In this document: positions 19,648-29,457 of the stretch, piece by piece
Layout: each line of letters starts with the position of its first letter
How positions within the stretch are numbered: the stretch's first letter is position 1
Source of the DNA: Sphingomonas insulae
Lineage (GTDB): Bacteria; Pseudomonadota; Alphaproteobacteria; Sphingomonadales; Sphingomonadaceae
Assembly (NCBI RefSeq): GCF_010450875.1
Contig: NZ_CP048422.1
Span: 861,001-925,000 of the forward strand
Direction: 5' to 3'
DNA length: 64,000 nt
The notes under the pieces: model-generated
The model's input: only the letters and a program-made list of their open reading frames with translations
Told to the model about the DNA's origin: nothing
Database searches by the model: none
Position numbers and translations under genes: made by a program

Positions 19648-19749
19648 GCGCCGTCCTCACCTTGTCCGGCGCTACGCGCCGCTCTCCCTCTCTCATGGGG
19701 AGAGGGAAAGACGCCGAAGGCGGCGAAGGATGAGGGCAGGCGCGATACC

Positions 19750-20673
19750 TCAGCGATGCGCGGCGCGCGCCAGCCGATCGTTGATCGCCACCCCCAGCCC
19801 CTCGTCCGGCACCGGCGCCACCGCGATTCCCGCGGCATCGCTCGCATCGGCGCGGTGCAGCGCATCGAACAGCCGCGCCGCCGCCTCGCGCAGGTCGCCG
19901 CTGGCCGACAGCGTGTCGTCGCCGGCGATCGGACCGAAGCCGATCAGCCATTCGCCCGCCGCCGCCGTCGTCGCGCCAAGCCGCAACGGCTTGCGCGGCG
20001 CATAATGCGTCGCCAGCTGCCCCGGCGCGGTGATCGCCGCATCGTCCACGCGCGGCACGAACGCAAACGGCAGGTCCGCCGCGACGATCGGCCCCGGCCG
20101 CAGGATCGTCCGCCCCGCGACGATGGTCGATTCCAGTCCCGCCTCGGTCGCCCCGTCGTCCAGGATCAGCGGCACGCGCGCACCCAGGCTCGCCGCGACA
20201 TGCGCCGCGCGCGTCGGGCTGATGCCGTTGCTGGCATTCGCCGACGGCGCCGCCAGCGGGCGCCCGCACGCCGCCAGCAACGCCTGCATCGCGCGGTGCC
20301 GCGGCACCCGGATCGCCACCGTCGCCAGCCCCGCGGTTACCAGCGATGCGATCGGCGCATCCGCGCGCAGCGGCAGCACCAACGTCAGCGGTCCCGGCCA
20401 GAACATCGTCGCCAGCGCCCTCGCATCGTCGTCGAACACCGCCAGCGCCTCCGCCGCGGCCAGATCGGCGACATGCACGATCAGCGGGTTGAAGCTCGGC
20501 CGCCCCTTGGCGGCATAGATGCCCGCCACCGCCGCCGCATCGCCGGCGTCGGCGGCCAGGCCATAGACCGTCTCGGTCGGCACCGCGACGCATTCGCCGC
20601 GACCGATTCGCTGCGCCGCTTCGGCGATCGCGGCCATGCCGTAACGTAAGATGCGCGGGTTTGGATCGGCCAT
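19750..20673 (-). CDS. sua5: L-threonylcarbamoyladenylate synthase (Sua5/YrdC)
   Basis: A 307-residue protein that makes threonylcarbamoyl-AMP from threonine, bicarbonate and ATP for the t6A modification of ANN-decoding tRNAs. The YrdC domain (about 15-205) has VAVPTETVYGLAADA, KGRPSFNPLIVHV, WPGPLTLVL and APSANASNGISPT. The extra C-terminal 90 or so residues, following HYAPRKPL, form the Sua5 domain, which separates this long form from the short TsaC form. Divergent from the acyl-CoA dehydrogenase gene with a 39-bp gap containing both promoters. Confidence 0.93.
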   Translation of the reverse strand: MADPNPRILRYGMAAIAEAAQRIGRGECVAVPTETVYGLAADAGDAAAVAGIYAAKGRPSFNPLIVHVADLAAAEALAVFDDDARALATMFWPGPLTLVLPLRADAPIASLVTAGLATVAIRVPRHRAMQALLAACGRPLAAPSANASNGISPTRAAHVAASLGARVPLILDDGATEAGLESTIVAGRTILRPGPIVAADLPFAFVPRVDDAAITAPGQLATHYAPRKPLRLGATTAAAGEWLIGFGPIAGDDTLSASGDLREAAARLFDALHRADASDAAGIAVAPVPDEGLGVAINDRLARAAHR

Positions 20674-20712
20674 CCGGAACGGCTATATCGCGGACGATCC
20701 TGGGAGAGAATG

Positions 20713-22428
20713 ATGTCCTTTACCGCCGCCGTCGCCGACCAGCGTTTCGTGCTGGAGCATGTCGTCCGCATCGACGAACTCGCCGGCACGACCCGCTTCG
20801 CCGCGGCCAGCCCGGACGTGGTCGACGCCGTGCTGGCGGGGGTCGGCGAATTCGCCGCCGGCGAATGGGCGCCGCTCAACCGCGAGGGCGATACCGTCGG
20901 CGCGAAATGGTCGCCCGACGGCGTCCACATGCCGGCAAGCTTCATCAAGGCGTACAAGGACTATGTCGAGGGCGGCTGGGGCACGATCGGCGTAGCCGAG
21001 GATTTCGGTGGGCAGGGCCTGCCCTTCGCGATCCAGACCGCGGTGCTCGACACGCTGGGCAGCGCCAACATGGGCTTCGCGCTCTGCCCGACGCTGACCG
21101 TCGGCGCGATCGAGGCGCTGATCCACCACGGCACCCCCGAACAGCAGGCGCTCTACCTGCCGCATCTCGCCACCGGGGCGTGGACCGGCACGATGAATCT
21201 CACCGAACCGCAGGCGGGCAGCGACGTCGGTGCATTGCGCGCCACCGCCAAACCGCTGGGCGACGGCAAGTGGAGCATCAAGGGCACCAAGATCTACATC
21301 TCGTTCGGCGACCACGACATGGCCGACAACATCGTCCATCTCGTCCTCGCGCGTACGCCCGATGCGCCGGCGGGCACGCGCGGGATCAGCCTGTTCCTCG
21401 TCCCCAAATTCCGCCTGAACGACGACGGCACGCCCGGCGCCTTCAACGACGTCCGCGTCGTGTCGATCGAACACAAGATGGGGCTGCACGCCTCGCCGAC
21501 CTGTGTGCTGAGCTTCGGCGATCACGACGATTGCGTCGGCGAACTGATCGGCGCCGAACATGGCGGCATGCGTGCGATGTTCACGATGATGAACAACGCG
21601 CGCCTGAACGTCGGTCTGCAGGGCGTGCAGATTGCCGAGGGCGCGACGCAAAAGGCGGTCGGCTATGCGCTGGAACGCGTCCAGTCGGCGCGCGCCGGCT
21701 CGGCCGACAAGGCACCGGTGCGCATCGTCGACCATCCCGACGTCCGCCGCATGCTGCTGCGCATGAAGGCGCAGACGCAGGCGGCACGCGCGCTCGTCTA
21801 TTACGCCGCCGGACAGGTCGATCGCGCCGGCCTCGGCGATGGCGCCGCGAAGAACCGGCTGGAGGTGGTGACGCCGCTCGCCAAGGCGCACGGCACCGAC
21901 ATCGGCAACGAGGTCGCGAGCCTCGGCGTGCAGGTCCATGGCGGCATGGGCTACGTCGAGGAAACCGGCGCGGCGCAATATTTCCGCGATGCCCGCATCA
22001 CCCCGATCTACGAAGGCACCAACGGCATCCAGGCCGCCGACCTCGTCGGGCGCAAGCTGGCCCTCGACAATGGCGGCGCCTTCGCTGCGCTGGTCGCCGA
22101 CATGCGTGTTGAGGCGCAGCATCCCGACCTCGTCGCGCTGATCGATACCATCGACGCCATCGCCCACCGCCTCGCCACCGCCGATGCCGACGACAAGCTG
22201 GCGGCAAGCTATCCGTTCCTGACGATGACCTCGGTCGCGGTCTGCGGCTGGCTGATGGAGCGCGAGGGCCGCCACGCGACCGGCGACGAGGACTTTGCGG
22301 TGGTGAAGCGCGCGGCGGTCCGCTTCTACCTCGACCAGATCGTGCCGGAGGCGATGGGTCTGAAGGCGGCGGCGTCGGCCAGCGCCGACGTCCTCTACGC
22401 GGTGCCGGCGGAGGCATTCGCCGCCTGA
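20713..22428 (+). CDS. Acyl-CoA dehydrogenase, long DmdC-like form
   Basis: A 571-residue FAD enzyme of the acyl-CoA dehydrogenase superfamily. Substrate and flavin contacts are in TGTMNLTEPQAGSDVGAL and IKGTKIYISFGDHD; the C-terminal half has QVHGGMGYVEETGAAQYFRDARI and PIYEGTNGIQAADLVGRK, quoted in part. Length and a C-terminal extension match the subgroup that includes 3-methylmercaptopropionyl-CoA dehydrogenase DmdC, but many members act on other acyl-CoAs, so the substrate is open. The second ATG was chosen because GGGAG is 6 nt upstream of it; the first ATG is at 20710. Confidence 0.9.
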   Translation: MSFTAAVADQRFVLEHVVRIDELAGTTRFAAASPDVVDAVLAGVGEFAAGEWAPLNREGDTVGAKWSPDGVHMPASFIKAYKDYVEGGWGTIGVAEDFGGQGLPFAIQTAVLDTLGSANMGFALCPTLTVGAIEALIHHGTPEQQALYLPHLATGAWTGTMNLTEPQAGSDVGALRATAKPLGDGKWSIKGTKIYISFGDHDMADNIVHLVLARTPDAPAGTRGISLFLVPKFRLNDDGTPGAFNDVRVVSIEHKMGLHASPTCVLSFGDHDDCVGELIGAEHGGMRAMFTMMNNARLNVGLQGVQIAEGATQKAVGYALERVQSARAGSADKAPVRIVDHPDVRRMLLRMKAQTQAARALVYYAAGQVDRAGLGDGAAKNRLEVVTPLAKAHGTDIGNEVASLGVQVHGGMGYVEETGAAQYFRDARITPIYEGTNGIQAADLVGRKLALDNGGAFAALVADMRVEAQHPDLVALIDTIDAIAHRLATADADDKLAASYPFLTMTSVAVCGWLMEREGRHATGDEDFAVVKRAAVRFYLDQIVPEAMGLKAAASASADVLYAVPAEAFAA

Positions 22429-22711
22429 TCCCTCTCCGGAACGGAGCGGCATGGCCGAATGATGGAGGGGGCAGCGGCGGCCGCAACGCGGCTAGACTGC
22501 CCCTCCGTCATCACGTCCCGCCGGTGCGCCACTTCTTGGCACCGGCAGGACTGCGGCTTCGCCACGGACAGAGGGTCTGCGCAAAACGCCACGCATGCGT
22601 CGTCATCCCGGCGAACGTCCTCACGGCAAGCGGCACGGTTCCACCCCGATGACGGCTGGACCAACCGCGAACCCCTTGCATTCGCCACCCAACCTCGCGC
22701 ACTCGGCATGC

Positions 22712-23542
22712 ATGTTCGACCTCGACGCCTATCTCGTCCGCATCGGCCTGCCCGCCCGCGTCACCTCCGATTCCGAAGGCCTCGGCCGGCTTCAGCGCGA
22801 ACATCGCCTGTCGATCCCGTTCGAAAATCTCGACGTCCGCCTCGGCCGCGGCATCGCGATCGACAGCGACAGCGTCTTCGCCAAGCTCGTCACCGCCAAG
22901 CGCGGCGGCTATTGCTTCGAACAGAACCGCCTGTTCATGGACGCGCTCGCCGCGCTCGGTTTCCAGGTTCGCCCGCTGCTCGCCCGCGTCCGGCTCGGCG
23001 CGACGGAGACGCCGCCGCTCACCCACACGCTTAGCCTCGTCACCATCGACGGGCGGGAATGGATCGCCGATGCCGGTTTCGGCGGGAGCTATGCACCGGT
23101 CATGGCGCTCGTCGACGGCTGGCAGGCGGAGGCGTCGGACGGCGCCGCGTTCCGGCTCGATCGCGACGCCGACCACGGGTGGCTGCTCAGCCGCCGCGGC
23201 GATCCCGGATCGACCGACGGGCGCCGCGCGGGCGACGGCGGGGCGGATGGCTGGCAACCGCAATACAGCTTTCACACGACCGAGGTGTTCGACGCCGATC
23301 TGGCGCTGTCCAACCACTGGACCTCGACCGCGCCGGCAAGCCGCTTCACGCAGGTGACGATCGCAAGTATCGTCCTGCCCCACGGCCTCGCGGCGCTCAC
23401 CGATCGCCATTACCACCGCCGCGCCGGCGACAACACGACCCGCGCCGACATCACCGACCCGCGCGTCTATCGCATGCGCATGTCGTTGATGTTCGGCATC
23501 GACCTGACACCCGAGGATGTCGCCGCTTTAGGCCTGTTCTGA
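22712..23542 (+). CDS. nat: Arylamine N-acetyltransferase
   Basis: A 276-residue enzyme that moves an acetyl group from acetyl-CoA to aromatic amines, hydrazines or related natural substrates. The cysteine protease-like triad is Cys68 in RGGYCFEQN, His105 in THTLSLV and Asp120 in WIADAGFGG. PFENLDVRLGR precedes it as expected. The ATG at 22712 matches the family N-terminus (MFDLDAYLVRIG); the frame is open further upstream but is composed of repeat-derived sequence. A hairpin repeat element follows the stop codon within 10 bp. Confidence 0.93.
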   Translation: MFDLDAYLVRIGLPARVTSDSEGLGRLQREHRLSIPFENLDVRLGRGIAIDSDSVFAKLVTAKRGGYCFEQNRLFMDALAALGFQVRPLLARVRLGATETPPLTHTLSLVTIDGREWIADAGFGGSYAPVMALVDGWQAEASDGAAFRLDRDADHGWLLSRRGDPGSTDGRRAGDGGADGWQPQYSFHTTEVFDADLALSNHWTSTAPASRFTQVTIASIVLPHGLAALTDRHYHRRAGDNTTRADITDPRVYRMRMSLMFGIDLTPEDVAALGLF

Positions 23543-23550
23543 GGGGGATG

Positions 23551-23675
23551 TTCACGCGGAGGCGCGGAGGCGCGGAGGTGTTGCGCCGCAGGCTGTGCTC
23601 ACCTCTGCGGCACCACGGCATGATGTGACGGACCGCGCTCGCGGCTAACGCAACACCTCCGCGCCTCCGCGTGAA
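23551..23675. repeat. Long inverted repeat with 8-nt periodic arms (GGAGGCGC family)
   Basis: The left arm (23551-23585, TTCACGCGGAGGCGCGGAGG and onward to GTGTTGCG) is matched by an inverted right arm ending CTCCGCGTGAA at 23675. The left arm has one extra 8-nt unit. About 63 bp of unrelated sequence lie between. This is one of at least five copies in the window and sits between the stop of the N-acetyltransferase gene and the convergent GntR gene. Confidence 0.75.
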
Positions 23676-23769
23676 AACCTTCTGCCATTTGCCCAAGATG
23701 TGCACGTTGCCGGCACCGTGAGCAGGGCGGACGCGCAACCGCTGCGTTCCCCGCCTCCTCATCAAAAAG

Positions 23770-24126
23770 TCAGGCCCGCTCGTGCTCCAGCAGGTCGGCG
23801 GCGTCGAGTCCCAGCAGGTCGATATACCCCAGGATGCGCGGCCATTGCGTCTCGACGAAGTTCGCCCGCTCCGCCGCGCGCAGCTTGTCCGACGCGCCCG
23901 GCAGCACGAACATGCCGACGCCGCGGCGCACCTCGACATAGCCGTCGTCCTGAAAGCTCTGATACGCCTTGGCGACGGTCAGCGGGTTGGCGCCATGTTC
24001 GGCCGCGAACGCCCGGACCGAGGGCAGCTGGTCGCCCGCCCGGTAATCGCCGCGCAGGATGCCCGCCGCGATCGTGCCCCGCAGCCGGATGTAGACCGGG
24101 CTATCCTCGTTGCTCAGCGCTGTCAT
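23770..24126 (-). CDS. GntR-family regulator, short YtrA type
   Basis: A 118-residue protein consisting almost wholly of a GntR winged helix: PVYIRLRGTIAAGILRGDYRAG, then DQLPSVRAFAAEHGANPLTVAKAY and YVEVRRGVGMFV. The usual large effector domain is missing; only a short C-terminal helix remains (RANFVETQWPRIL), as in the YtrA subfamily, which often controls neighbouring ABC transporter genes. None is adjacent. It is followed downstream by the repeat element and preceded by the nitroreductase gene on the same strand. Confidence 0.88.
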   Translation of the reverse strand: MTALSNEDSPVYIRLRGTIAAGILRGDYRAGDQLPSVRAFAAEHGANPLTVAKAYQSFQDDGYVEVRRGVGMFVLPGASDKLRAAERANFVETQWPRILGYIDLLGLDAADLLEHERA

Positions 24127-24186
24127 GCTGGCTTAATACAGCAATGGGCGAAAAGGTCCACTCGTAACCCGCTGTTCGCTATCCCT

Positions 24187-24756
24187 TCATGGCCAATGCG
24201 AGACGATCCGTGCCATGTCCGGGCGGGGCCGCTCGTCGAGCGGCCGGCCCGGCGTGCCGATGAAGACGAAGCCCGCGATGCGTTCGTGGGCGGCGCCGAA
24301 CGCATCGCGCACCACCGGCGAAAACGTCGGCCAGCCGGTCAGCCAGCCGCCCGCGAACCCCATCGCATGCGCCGCGTGGAGCAGGTTCATCGTCGCCGCG
24401 CCCGCCGACAGCTCCTGCTCCCACAGCGGGATGTGGCTGGCGGGGCTGGGCGAGGACAGCACGACCACCAGCGCCGGCGCCTGCCGGGCGAACTGGTCGA
24501 GCGAATCGAGCTCCGCCCGGGCCGCCTGCGGCCGTTCGGCGCGATAGGCATCGACGATCAGCCGTGACAGCGCCGTCCGATCGTCGACGACCACGAACCG
24601 CCACGGCGCCAGCTTGCCATGGTCGGGGGTGCGAGCGGCGATGCCGATCATCGCGTCGATCTGCTCGGGCGAGGGGCCCGGACCGACCAGGTCGCGCGGC
24701 TTGCCGGATCGGCGGGTGGCGAGCAACGCGAGCGGTGTGGAGGTGTCGTTGAACAT
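24187..24756 (-). CDS. Nitroreductase family FMN oxidoreductase
   Basis: A 189-residue nitroreductase-like flavoprotein of the short YdjA type. FMN contacts are in ATRRSGKPRDL (N-terminal RRS), APWRFVVVDD, and the C-terminal GFVFIGTPGRPLDERPRP. It would reduce nitro or quinone compounds with NAD(P)H as a dimer. The inner ATG at 24756 (MFNDTST) matches the family start better than the ATG at 24768. The natural substrate is unknown. Confidence 0.88.
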   Translation of the reverse strand: MFNDTSTPLALLATRRSGKPRDLVGPGPSPEQIDAMIGIAARTPDHGKLAPWRFVVVDDRTALSRLIVDAYRAERPQAARAELDSLDQFARQAPALVVVLSSPSPASHIPLWEQELSAGAATMNLLHAAHAMGFAGGWLTGWPTFSPVVRDAFGAAHERIAGFVFIGTPGRPLDERPRPDMARIVSHWP

Positions 24757-24896
24757 GGGCTCGCACATAGCGGGCGGCGGCGATGTTTACAGCCGTGGCT
24801 TTGTCGTTACTCTTGATACCAGATGGTCGGGGAGCCGCGACGCGCTCCAGCGCATCAGAGCCAGAGTATCAGACAGAGTATCAGGGAGCGTAATGC

Positions 24897-26711
24897 ATGG
24901 TGGACACCCCGACGGCGGACAACCGCGCCGAACCGGATATCAGTCACGTCAATCCGGCGGACGAAAAGACCTGGTTCGGCCATCCGCGCCAGCTCGCGCG
25001 GCTGTTCACCACCGAAATGTGGGAACGCTTCGGCTATTACGGCATGCGGGCGCTGCTCACGCTCTATCTGACGCAGCATTTCCTGTTCGGCGACCGGGCC
25101 GCCACCGGCCTGTACGGCGGCTACACCGCGCTGGTGTATCTGACCCCGCTGGTCGGCGGATATCTCGCCGACCAGTATCTCGGCTCGAAGCGCGCGGTGA
25201 AGTTCGGCGCGATCCTGATGGCATTGGGCTATTTCACGCTCTGCTTCGGCGGCGAGGCGGCCAAGCCCTATGCGACGATCGACGGCCAGCGTTATGAGGT
25301 ATCGGTCGAACGCGCCAACGGCGTCGAAACCCGCTACATCGTCGATGGCGCGGCCAAGCTGGCGATCAAGGGCAACGACGACGGCACCGTGGCGCTGCTC
25401 GGTGCCGACGGCCAGCCGGCACGGACCATCGCCAAGGGCGGCTTCGCCTCCGACGGCGCGCGCAGCCCGTTCTACACCACGCTGATGCTGATCGCGCTGT
25501 GCATGGTCTCGGTCGGCAACGGCTTCTTCAAGCCCAACATCTCGACCATGGTCGGCGAATTGTACGCGCAGGGCGACCGGCGCCGGGACAGCGGCTTCAC
25601 CATCTTCTACATGGGCCTCAACCTCGGCTCGCTGTTGTCGCAATTCCTCTGCCCGTTGCTCGCGGTCGGCATTCCGGGCGTGTGGGATGGCCTGGGCTGG
25701 TGGGCGGGCTTCGGCCTCGCCGCGGTCGGCATGCTGCTGTCGTGGGTGCTGGTGCAGTTCGACGGCGGTCGCCTCAACGGCTATGGCGAACAGCCCGCGG
25801 GACAGCCGGCGAACCGCACGTTGGGGATCTATGCGGCGGCGCTGATCGGCATTCCCCTGTTCTACCTGCTGTTCGTCAATCTGATGAACAGCGCGGAATC
25901 GACCGCGGGTGCGGGATCGATGGTCGCCTATGTGCTGGCGCTGCCGCTGATGGGCAAATTGCTGTTCGGCACCTTCATCATCGCCGTCCCCGGTATCCTC
26001 ATCTGGAGCTTCGTGTCGGGCAGCCGCACCGAATTCCAGATGATGCTGGCGGCGATGGTGCTCATCACCTTCAACGTCGTGTTCTGGACGCTGTTCGAAC
26101 AGGCGGGGTCCAGCCTGACGCTGTTCGCCGACCGCAACACCGACCTCCACGTCTTCGGCTATCCGATCTCGGCCGGGCAGACGCAGACGTTCAACGCGCT
26201 GTTCATCGTGCTGTTCGCCCCGATCATGGCGGCGATGTGGACGAAGCTGGCGGCAGCGGGCCGCGAACCATCGATCCCGGTCAAGTTCGGCCTCGCGCTG
26301 ATGGGCGTCGGCGCGGGCTTCCTGTTCCTCGTCTGGGGCAGCAGCTTCGTCGGGCCGGACTTCAAGGTCGGCATCTGGTGGCTCGCCGGCCTCTACCTGA
26401 TCCACTCGCTGGCCGAACTGTGCATCTCGCCGGTCGGGCTGTCGATGATCACCAAGCTGTCGATCGCGCGCATCGTCGGTCTGATGATGGGCGTGTGGTT
26501 CCTCTCGATCTCGGTCGCGCAATATTTCGCCGGCATGATCGCGCAGGTCGCCAGCGTCGAAACCGTCGGCGGACAGGTGACCAACCTCAAGGTCAGCCTG
26601 GACACCTACAACGGCGTGTTCACGCTGATCGCCGAATGGGCGATCGGCCTCGGCATCGTCCTGCTGCTGCTGTCCTGGCCGCTCAAGAAGTGGATGCACG
26701 GCGTGAAGTGA
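24897..26711 (+). CDS. Proton-dependent oligopeptide transporter (POT/PTR2)
   Basis: A 604-residue MFS transporter importing di- and tripeptides with protons. The ExxER proton-coupling motif is present as TTEMWERFGYYGMRA, followed by PLVGGYLADQYLG and GNGFFKPNISTMVG. Fourteen or so hydrophobic segments are visible. A hydrophilic block of about 75 residues (roughly 120-195: DGQRYEVSVERANG, DGTVALLGADGQ) interrupts the early helices and looks like a small beta domain outside the membrane. A GGGAG site lies about 8 nt upstream of the ATG. A direct repeat of CAGAGTATCAG occurs just before it. Confidence 0.92.
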   Translation: MVDTPTADNRAEPDISHVNPADEKTWFGHPRQLARLFTTEMWERFGYYGMRALLTLYLTQHFLFGDRAATGLYGGYTALVYLTPLVGGYLADQYLGSKRAVKFGAILMALGYFTLCFGGEAAKPYATIDGQRYEVSVERANGVETRYIVDGAAKLAIKGNDDGTVALLGADGQPARTIAKGGFASDGARSPFYTTLMLIALCMVSVGNGFFKPNISTMVGELYAQGDRRRDSGFTIFYMGLNLGSLLSQFLCPLLAVGIPGVWDGLGWWAGFGLAAVGMLLSWVLVQFDGGRLNGYGEQPAGQPANRTLGIYAAALIGIPLFYLLFVNLMNSAESTAGAGSMVAYVLALPLMGKLLFGTFIIAVPGILIWSFVSGSRTEFQMMLAAMVLITFNVVFWTLFEQAGSSLTLFADRNTDLHVFGYPISAGQTQTFNALFIVLFAPIMAAMWTKLAAAGREPSIPVKFGLALMGVGAGFLFLVWGSSFVGPDFKVGIWWLAGLYLIHSLAELCISPVGLSMITKLSIARIVGLMMGVWFLSISVAQYFAGMIAQVASVETVGGQVTNLKVSLDTYNGVFTLIAEWAIGLGIVLLLLSWPLKKWMHGVK

Positions 26712-26716
26712 CCCCG

Positions 26717-26765
26717 GCGGAGGGGGCGGTCCCGGGCGCAAGCTCCGGCCCGACCGCCCCTCCGC
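26717..26765. terminator. Hairpin between convergent genes, possible bidirectional terminator
   Basis: GCGGAGGGGGCGGTC (26717-26731) pairs with GACCGCCCCTCCGC (26752-26765), giving a strong stem with one bulged G and a 20-nt loop. It lies directly after the transporter stop and before the stop of the minus-strand symporter gene. There is no T run, so termination activity is inferred from position. Confidence 0.5.
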
Positions 26766-26800
26766 ATCAACGCCCCGGCCAGCTCGTGGCCAGCCCCCGG

Positions 26801-28057
26801 TCAGCCCCCGCCGCCGCGCCCGTCGGCGCCGCGGCCCTCCGTCCGCCGCCCCACCACGCTCGTCACCGCCACGTCCATCGTCACGTTGCCGACCGTGCGG
26901 AACAGGTCCGGCACCGTCTCCACCGCGACCAGCAGGCCCAGCGCCTCGATCGGCACGCCCATCGCGAACGCCACCGGCGCGACGCTGGCGAAGAAGCTGA
27001 TCGTACCCGGCAGCGACACCGATCCCATCGTCGTGATCGCCGCCGTCGCGACGCCCGCGGCCAGCTGGCCCGGCCCGATGGCCACCCCCAGCCAGTGCGC
27101 GACGTACAGCGCCACGGCCAGGTTCATCGCCGGGCTGGTCGCGCGGAATATCGCCACCGCCACCGGCAGCACGATCCCCGCCGTCGCCGGCGCCACGCCG
27201 ATCTCCGCCGACCCCTTCAGCATCGCCGGCAGCGAGGCGAGCGAGGATTGCGTGCTGATCGCCACCGCCTGTGCGGGCGCCACCGCCCGGGCGAAGGCGA
27301 CGAACGGCACGCCCCCGCCGAACCGCGCCACCAGATAGCCTGCCAGCAGCACGACGAAGCCGATCGACGACACCAGCACGATGTAATGCACCAGCGCGCC
27401 GAACGCCGCCGCCCCGGTCCGCGCGCCGACGCCATAGGCCAGAGCGAAGATGCCGACCGGCGCGAGGCGCAGCACCCAGCCGATGATGACCAGCATCGCA
27501 TCGGTAATGCTCTGGAACAGGTCGGTCAGCCGCCGCCGCGAATCCGTCTCCAGCCGCGTGATGGCGAAGGCGAAGGCGAGCGTGAACACCGTCAGCGGCA
27601 GGAACGCATCGCCCGCCGCCGCCGCGACGACGTTGGTCGGCACGATCGTGTTGAAGAAATCCGCCAGCGTCGGCACCTTGCCCATCGTCGGCGCCCCCGT
27701 CAGCGCGGCGCGCAGCGCCTGCGACCAGGCATCGGGCAGCGGCCACAGGTCGAGCAGGATCGGCATCATCGCCGCCGACATCAGCGTCGTGCCCCACAGC
27801 ACCACGACGAACAGCACCACCGCGCGGCCGGCGATCCGCCCCGCCTTCGCCGCCTCGGCGGTGGCGGCGATGCCGGTGACCAGCAGGCCGACGATCAGCG
27901 GCACGATCACCATCTGCAACGCGTGCAGCCACGCCTCGCCGATCGGCTGGGTGACGCCGGTCGCCCGCATCGCCCACGTCTTGTCCAGCGTCACCGCCAG
28001 CATGCCGATGCCGATGCCGAGGACCAGCGCGAGAAGGATACGGGTGGCTTGCGACAT
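26801..28057 (-). CDS. Dicarboxylate/amino acid:cation symporter (DAACS)
   Basis: A 418-residue SLC1-type membrane symporter. Recognisable parts are MVIVPLIVGLLVTGI, the serine-rich reentrant loop QAVAISTQSSLASLPAML, and the C-terminal helix region with AAITTMGSVSLPGTISF. It would import C4-dicarboxylates or acidic amino acids with sodium or protons. The second of two adjacent ATGs (28057) was chosen because AGGA is 5 nt upstream of it. The last 12 residues are glycine/arginine-rich. Divergent from glmM. Confidence 0.88.
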   Translation of the reverse strand: MSQATRILLALVLGIGIGMLAVTLDKTWAMRATGVTQPIGEAWLHALQMVIVPLIVGLLVTGIAATAEAAKAGRIAGRAVVLFVVVLWGTTLMSAAMMPILLDLWPLPDAWSQALRAALTGAPTMGKVPTLADFFNTIVPTNVVAAAAGDAFLPLTVFTLAFAFAITRLETDSRRRLTDLFQSITDAMLVIIGWVLRLAPVGIFALAYGVGARTGAAAFGALVHYIVLVSSIGFVVLLAGYLVARFGGGVPFVAFARAVAPAQAVAISTQSSLASLPAMLKGSAEIGVAPATAGIVLPVAVAIFRATSPAMNLAVALYVAHWLGVAIGPGQLAAGVATAAITTMGSVSLPGTISFFASVAPVAFAMGVPIEALGLLVAVETVPDLFRTVGNVTMDVAVTSVVGRRTEGRGADGRGGGG

Positions 28058-28116
28058 CATCGTCCTTGGCGCATCGGGGAACGGAACGGACGGCATAGCG
28101 GAACGGAACGCACGCG

Positions 28117-29457
28117 ATGGCAAGGAAATACTTCGGCACCGACGGCATCCGCGGGGCGACCAACGCCGGCGCGATGACCGCGGCGATGGCGATGAAGGTC
28201 GGCATGGCCGCCGGCGCCTATTTCCAGCGCGGCGACCACAAGCATCGCGTCCTGATCGGCAAGGACACGCGGCTGTCGGGCTATATGCTCGAATCGGCAC
28301 TGGTCGCCGGTTTCACCAGCGTCGGCATGGACGTCATCATGGTCGGTCCGCTGCCCACCCCGGCGGTGGCGATGCTGACCCAGTCGATGCGGGCCGACAT
28401 CGGCGTCATGATCTCCGCCAGCCACAATCCCTTCGCCGACAACGGCATCAAGCTGTTCGGGCCGGATGGCTACAAGCTGTCCGACGAGGCGGAGATGACG
28501 ATCGAGCAGCTGATCGACAGCGACGTGCCGCTGTCGCCGTCGGCACAGATCGGCCGCGCCCGCCGGATCGAGGATGCGCAGGGCCGCTACATCCACTTCG
28601 CCAAGGCGACGTTCCCGGACAATCTGCGCCTCGATGGCCTGCGCGTCGTCATCGATTGCGCCAACGGTGCCGCCTATAAGGTCGCACCGTCGGCGCTGTG
28701 GGAATTGGGCGCCGACGTGGTCTCGATCGGGGTGAACCCCAACGGCACCAACATCAACCGCGACGTCGGCTCGACCGCGCCGCAGACGCTGTCGGAAACC
28801 GTCGTCGCGGCCGGCGCGGACATCGGCATCGCGCTGGACGGCGATGCCGACCGGCTCATCATCGTCGATGAAAAGGGCCAGGTGGTCGACGGCGACCAGC
28901 TGATGGCGACGATCGCCGCCAGCTGGGCGCGCGCCGGCCGGCTGGCGGGCGGCGGACTGGTCGCGACGGTCATGTCCAACCTCGGCCTCGAACGCCACCT
29001 GTCGGCGCAGGGGCTGGGCCTCGTCCGCACCGCGGTCGGCGACCGCTACGTGCTCGAAAAGATGCGCGGGTCGGGCTATAACGTCGGCGGCGAACAGTCC
29101 GGCCACATCATCCTGTCGGACTATGGCACCACCGGCGACGGGCTGGTCGCGGCGTTGCAGGTGCTCGCCGAACTGAAGCGCGCCGGCGCCCCCGCCAGCG
29201 AGGTGCTGCACCGCTTCGAACCGCTGCCGCAATTGCTCAAGAACGTGCGCTTCGCCGGCGGCAAGCCGCTGGAACACGAATCGGTCCGATCGGTCATCGC
29301 CGCTGCCGAGGCGGATCTCGCCGGCACCGGCCGCCTCGTCATCCGCCCGTCCGGCACCGAACCGGTGATCCGCGTGATGGCGGAGGGCGACGATGCCCGC
29401 CAGGTCGAAACCTGGGTCGATCGCATCTGCGACGCCGTCCGCCAGGCCGCCGCCTGA
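28117..29457 (+). CDS. glmM: Phosphoglucosamine mutase
   Basis: A 446-residue enzyme that converts glucosamine-6-phosphate to glucosamine-1-phosphate for peptidoglycan and LPS precursors. The N-terminus [10 protein letters not shown], the phosphoserine loop [14 protein letters not shown] (Ser102), the metal-binding DGDADR and the C-terminal phosphate site [12 protein letters not shown] are all intact. Length is normal. The TGA overlaps the ATG of the next small zinc-ribbon gene. Confidence 0.96.
   Translation: MARKYFGTDGIRGATNAGAMTAAMAMKVGMAAGAYFQRGDHKHRVLIGKDTRLSGYMLESALVAGFTSVGMDVIMVGPLPTPAVAMLTQSMRADIGVMISASHNPFADNGIKLFGPDGYKLSDEAEMTIEQLIDSDVPLSPSAQIGRARRIEDAQGRYIHFAKATFPDNLRLDGLRVVIDCANGAAYKVAPSALWELGADVVSIGVNPNGTNINRDVGSTAPQTLSETVVAAGADIGIALDGDADRLIIVDEKGQVVDGDQLMATIAASWARAGRLAGGGLVATVMSNLGLERHLSAQGLGLVRTAVGDRYVLEKMRGSGYNVGGEQSGHIILSDYGTTGDGLVAALQVLAELKRAGAPASEVLHRFEPLPQLLKNVRFAGGKPLEHESVRSVIAAAEADLAGTGRLVIRPSGTEPVIRVMAEGDDARQVETWVDRICDAVRQAAA

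Noticed and set aside
24855..28205. Minus-strand open frame of 1116 codons
   Set aside because: It runs antisense to the peptide transporter and overlaps the symporter in another frame. Its composition (Arg/Gly/His/Asp-rich, low complexity) is that of a shadow frame in high-GC DNA.
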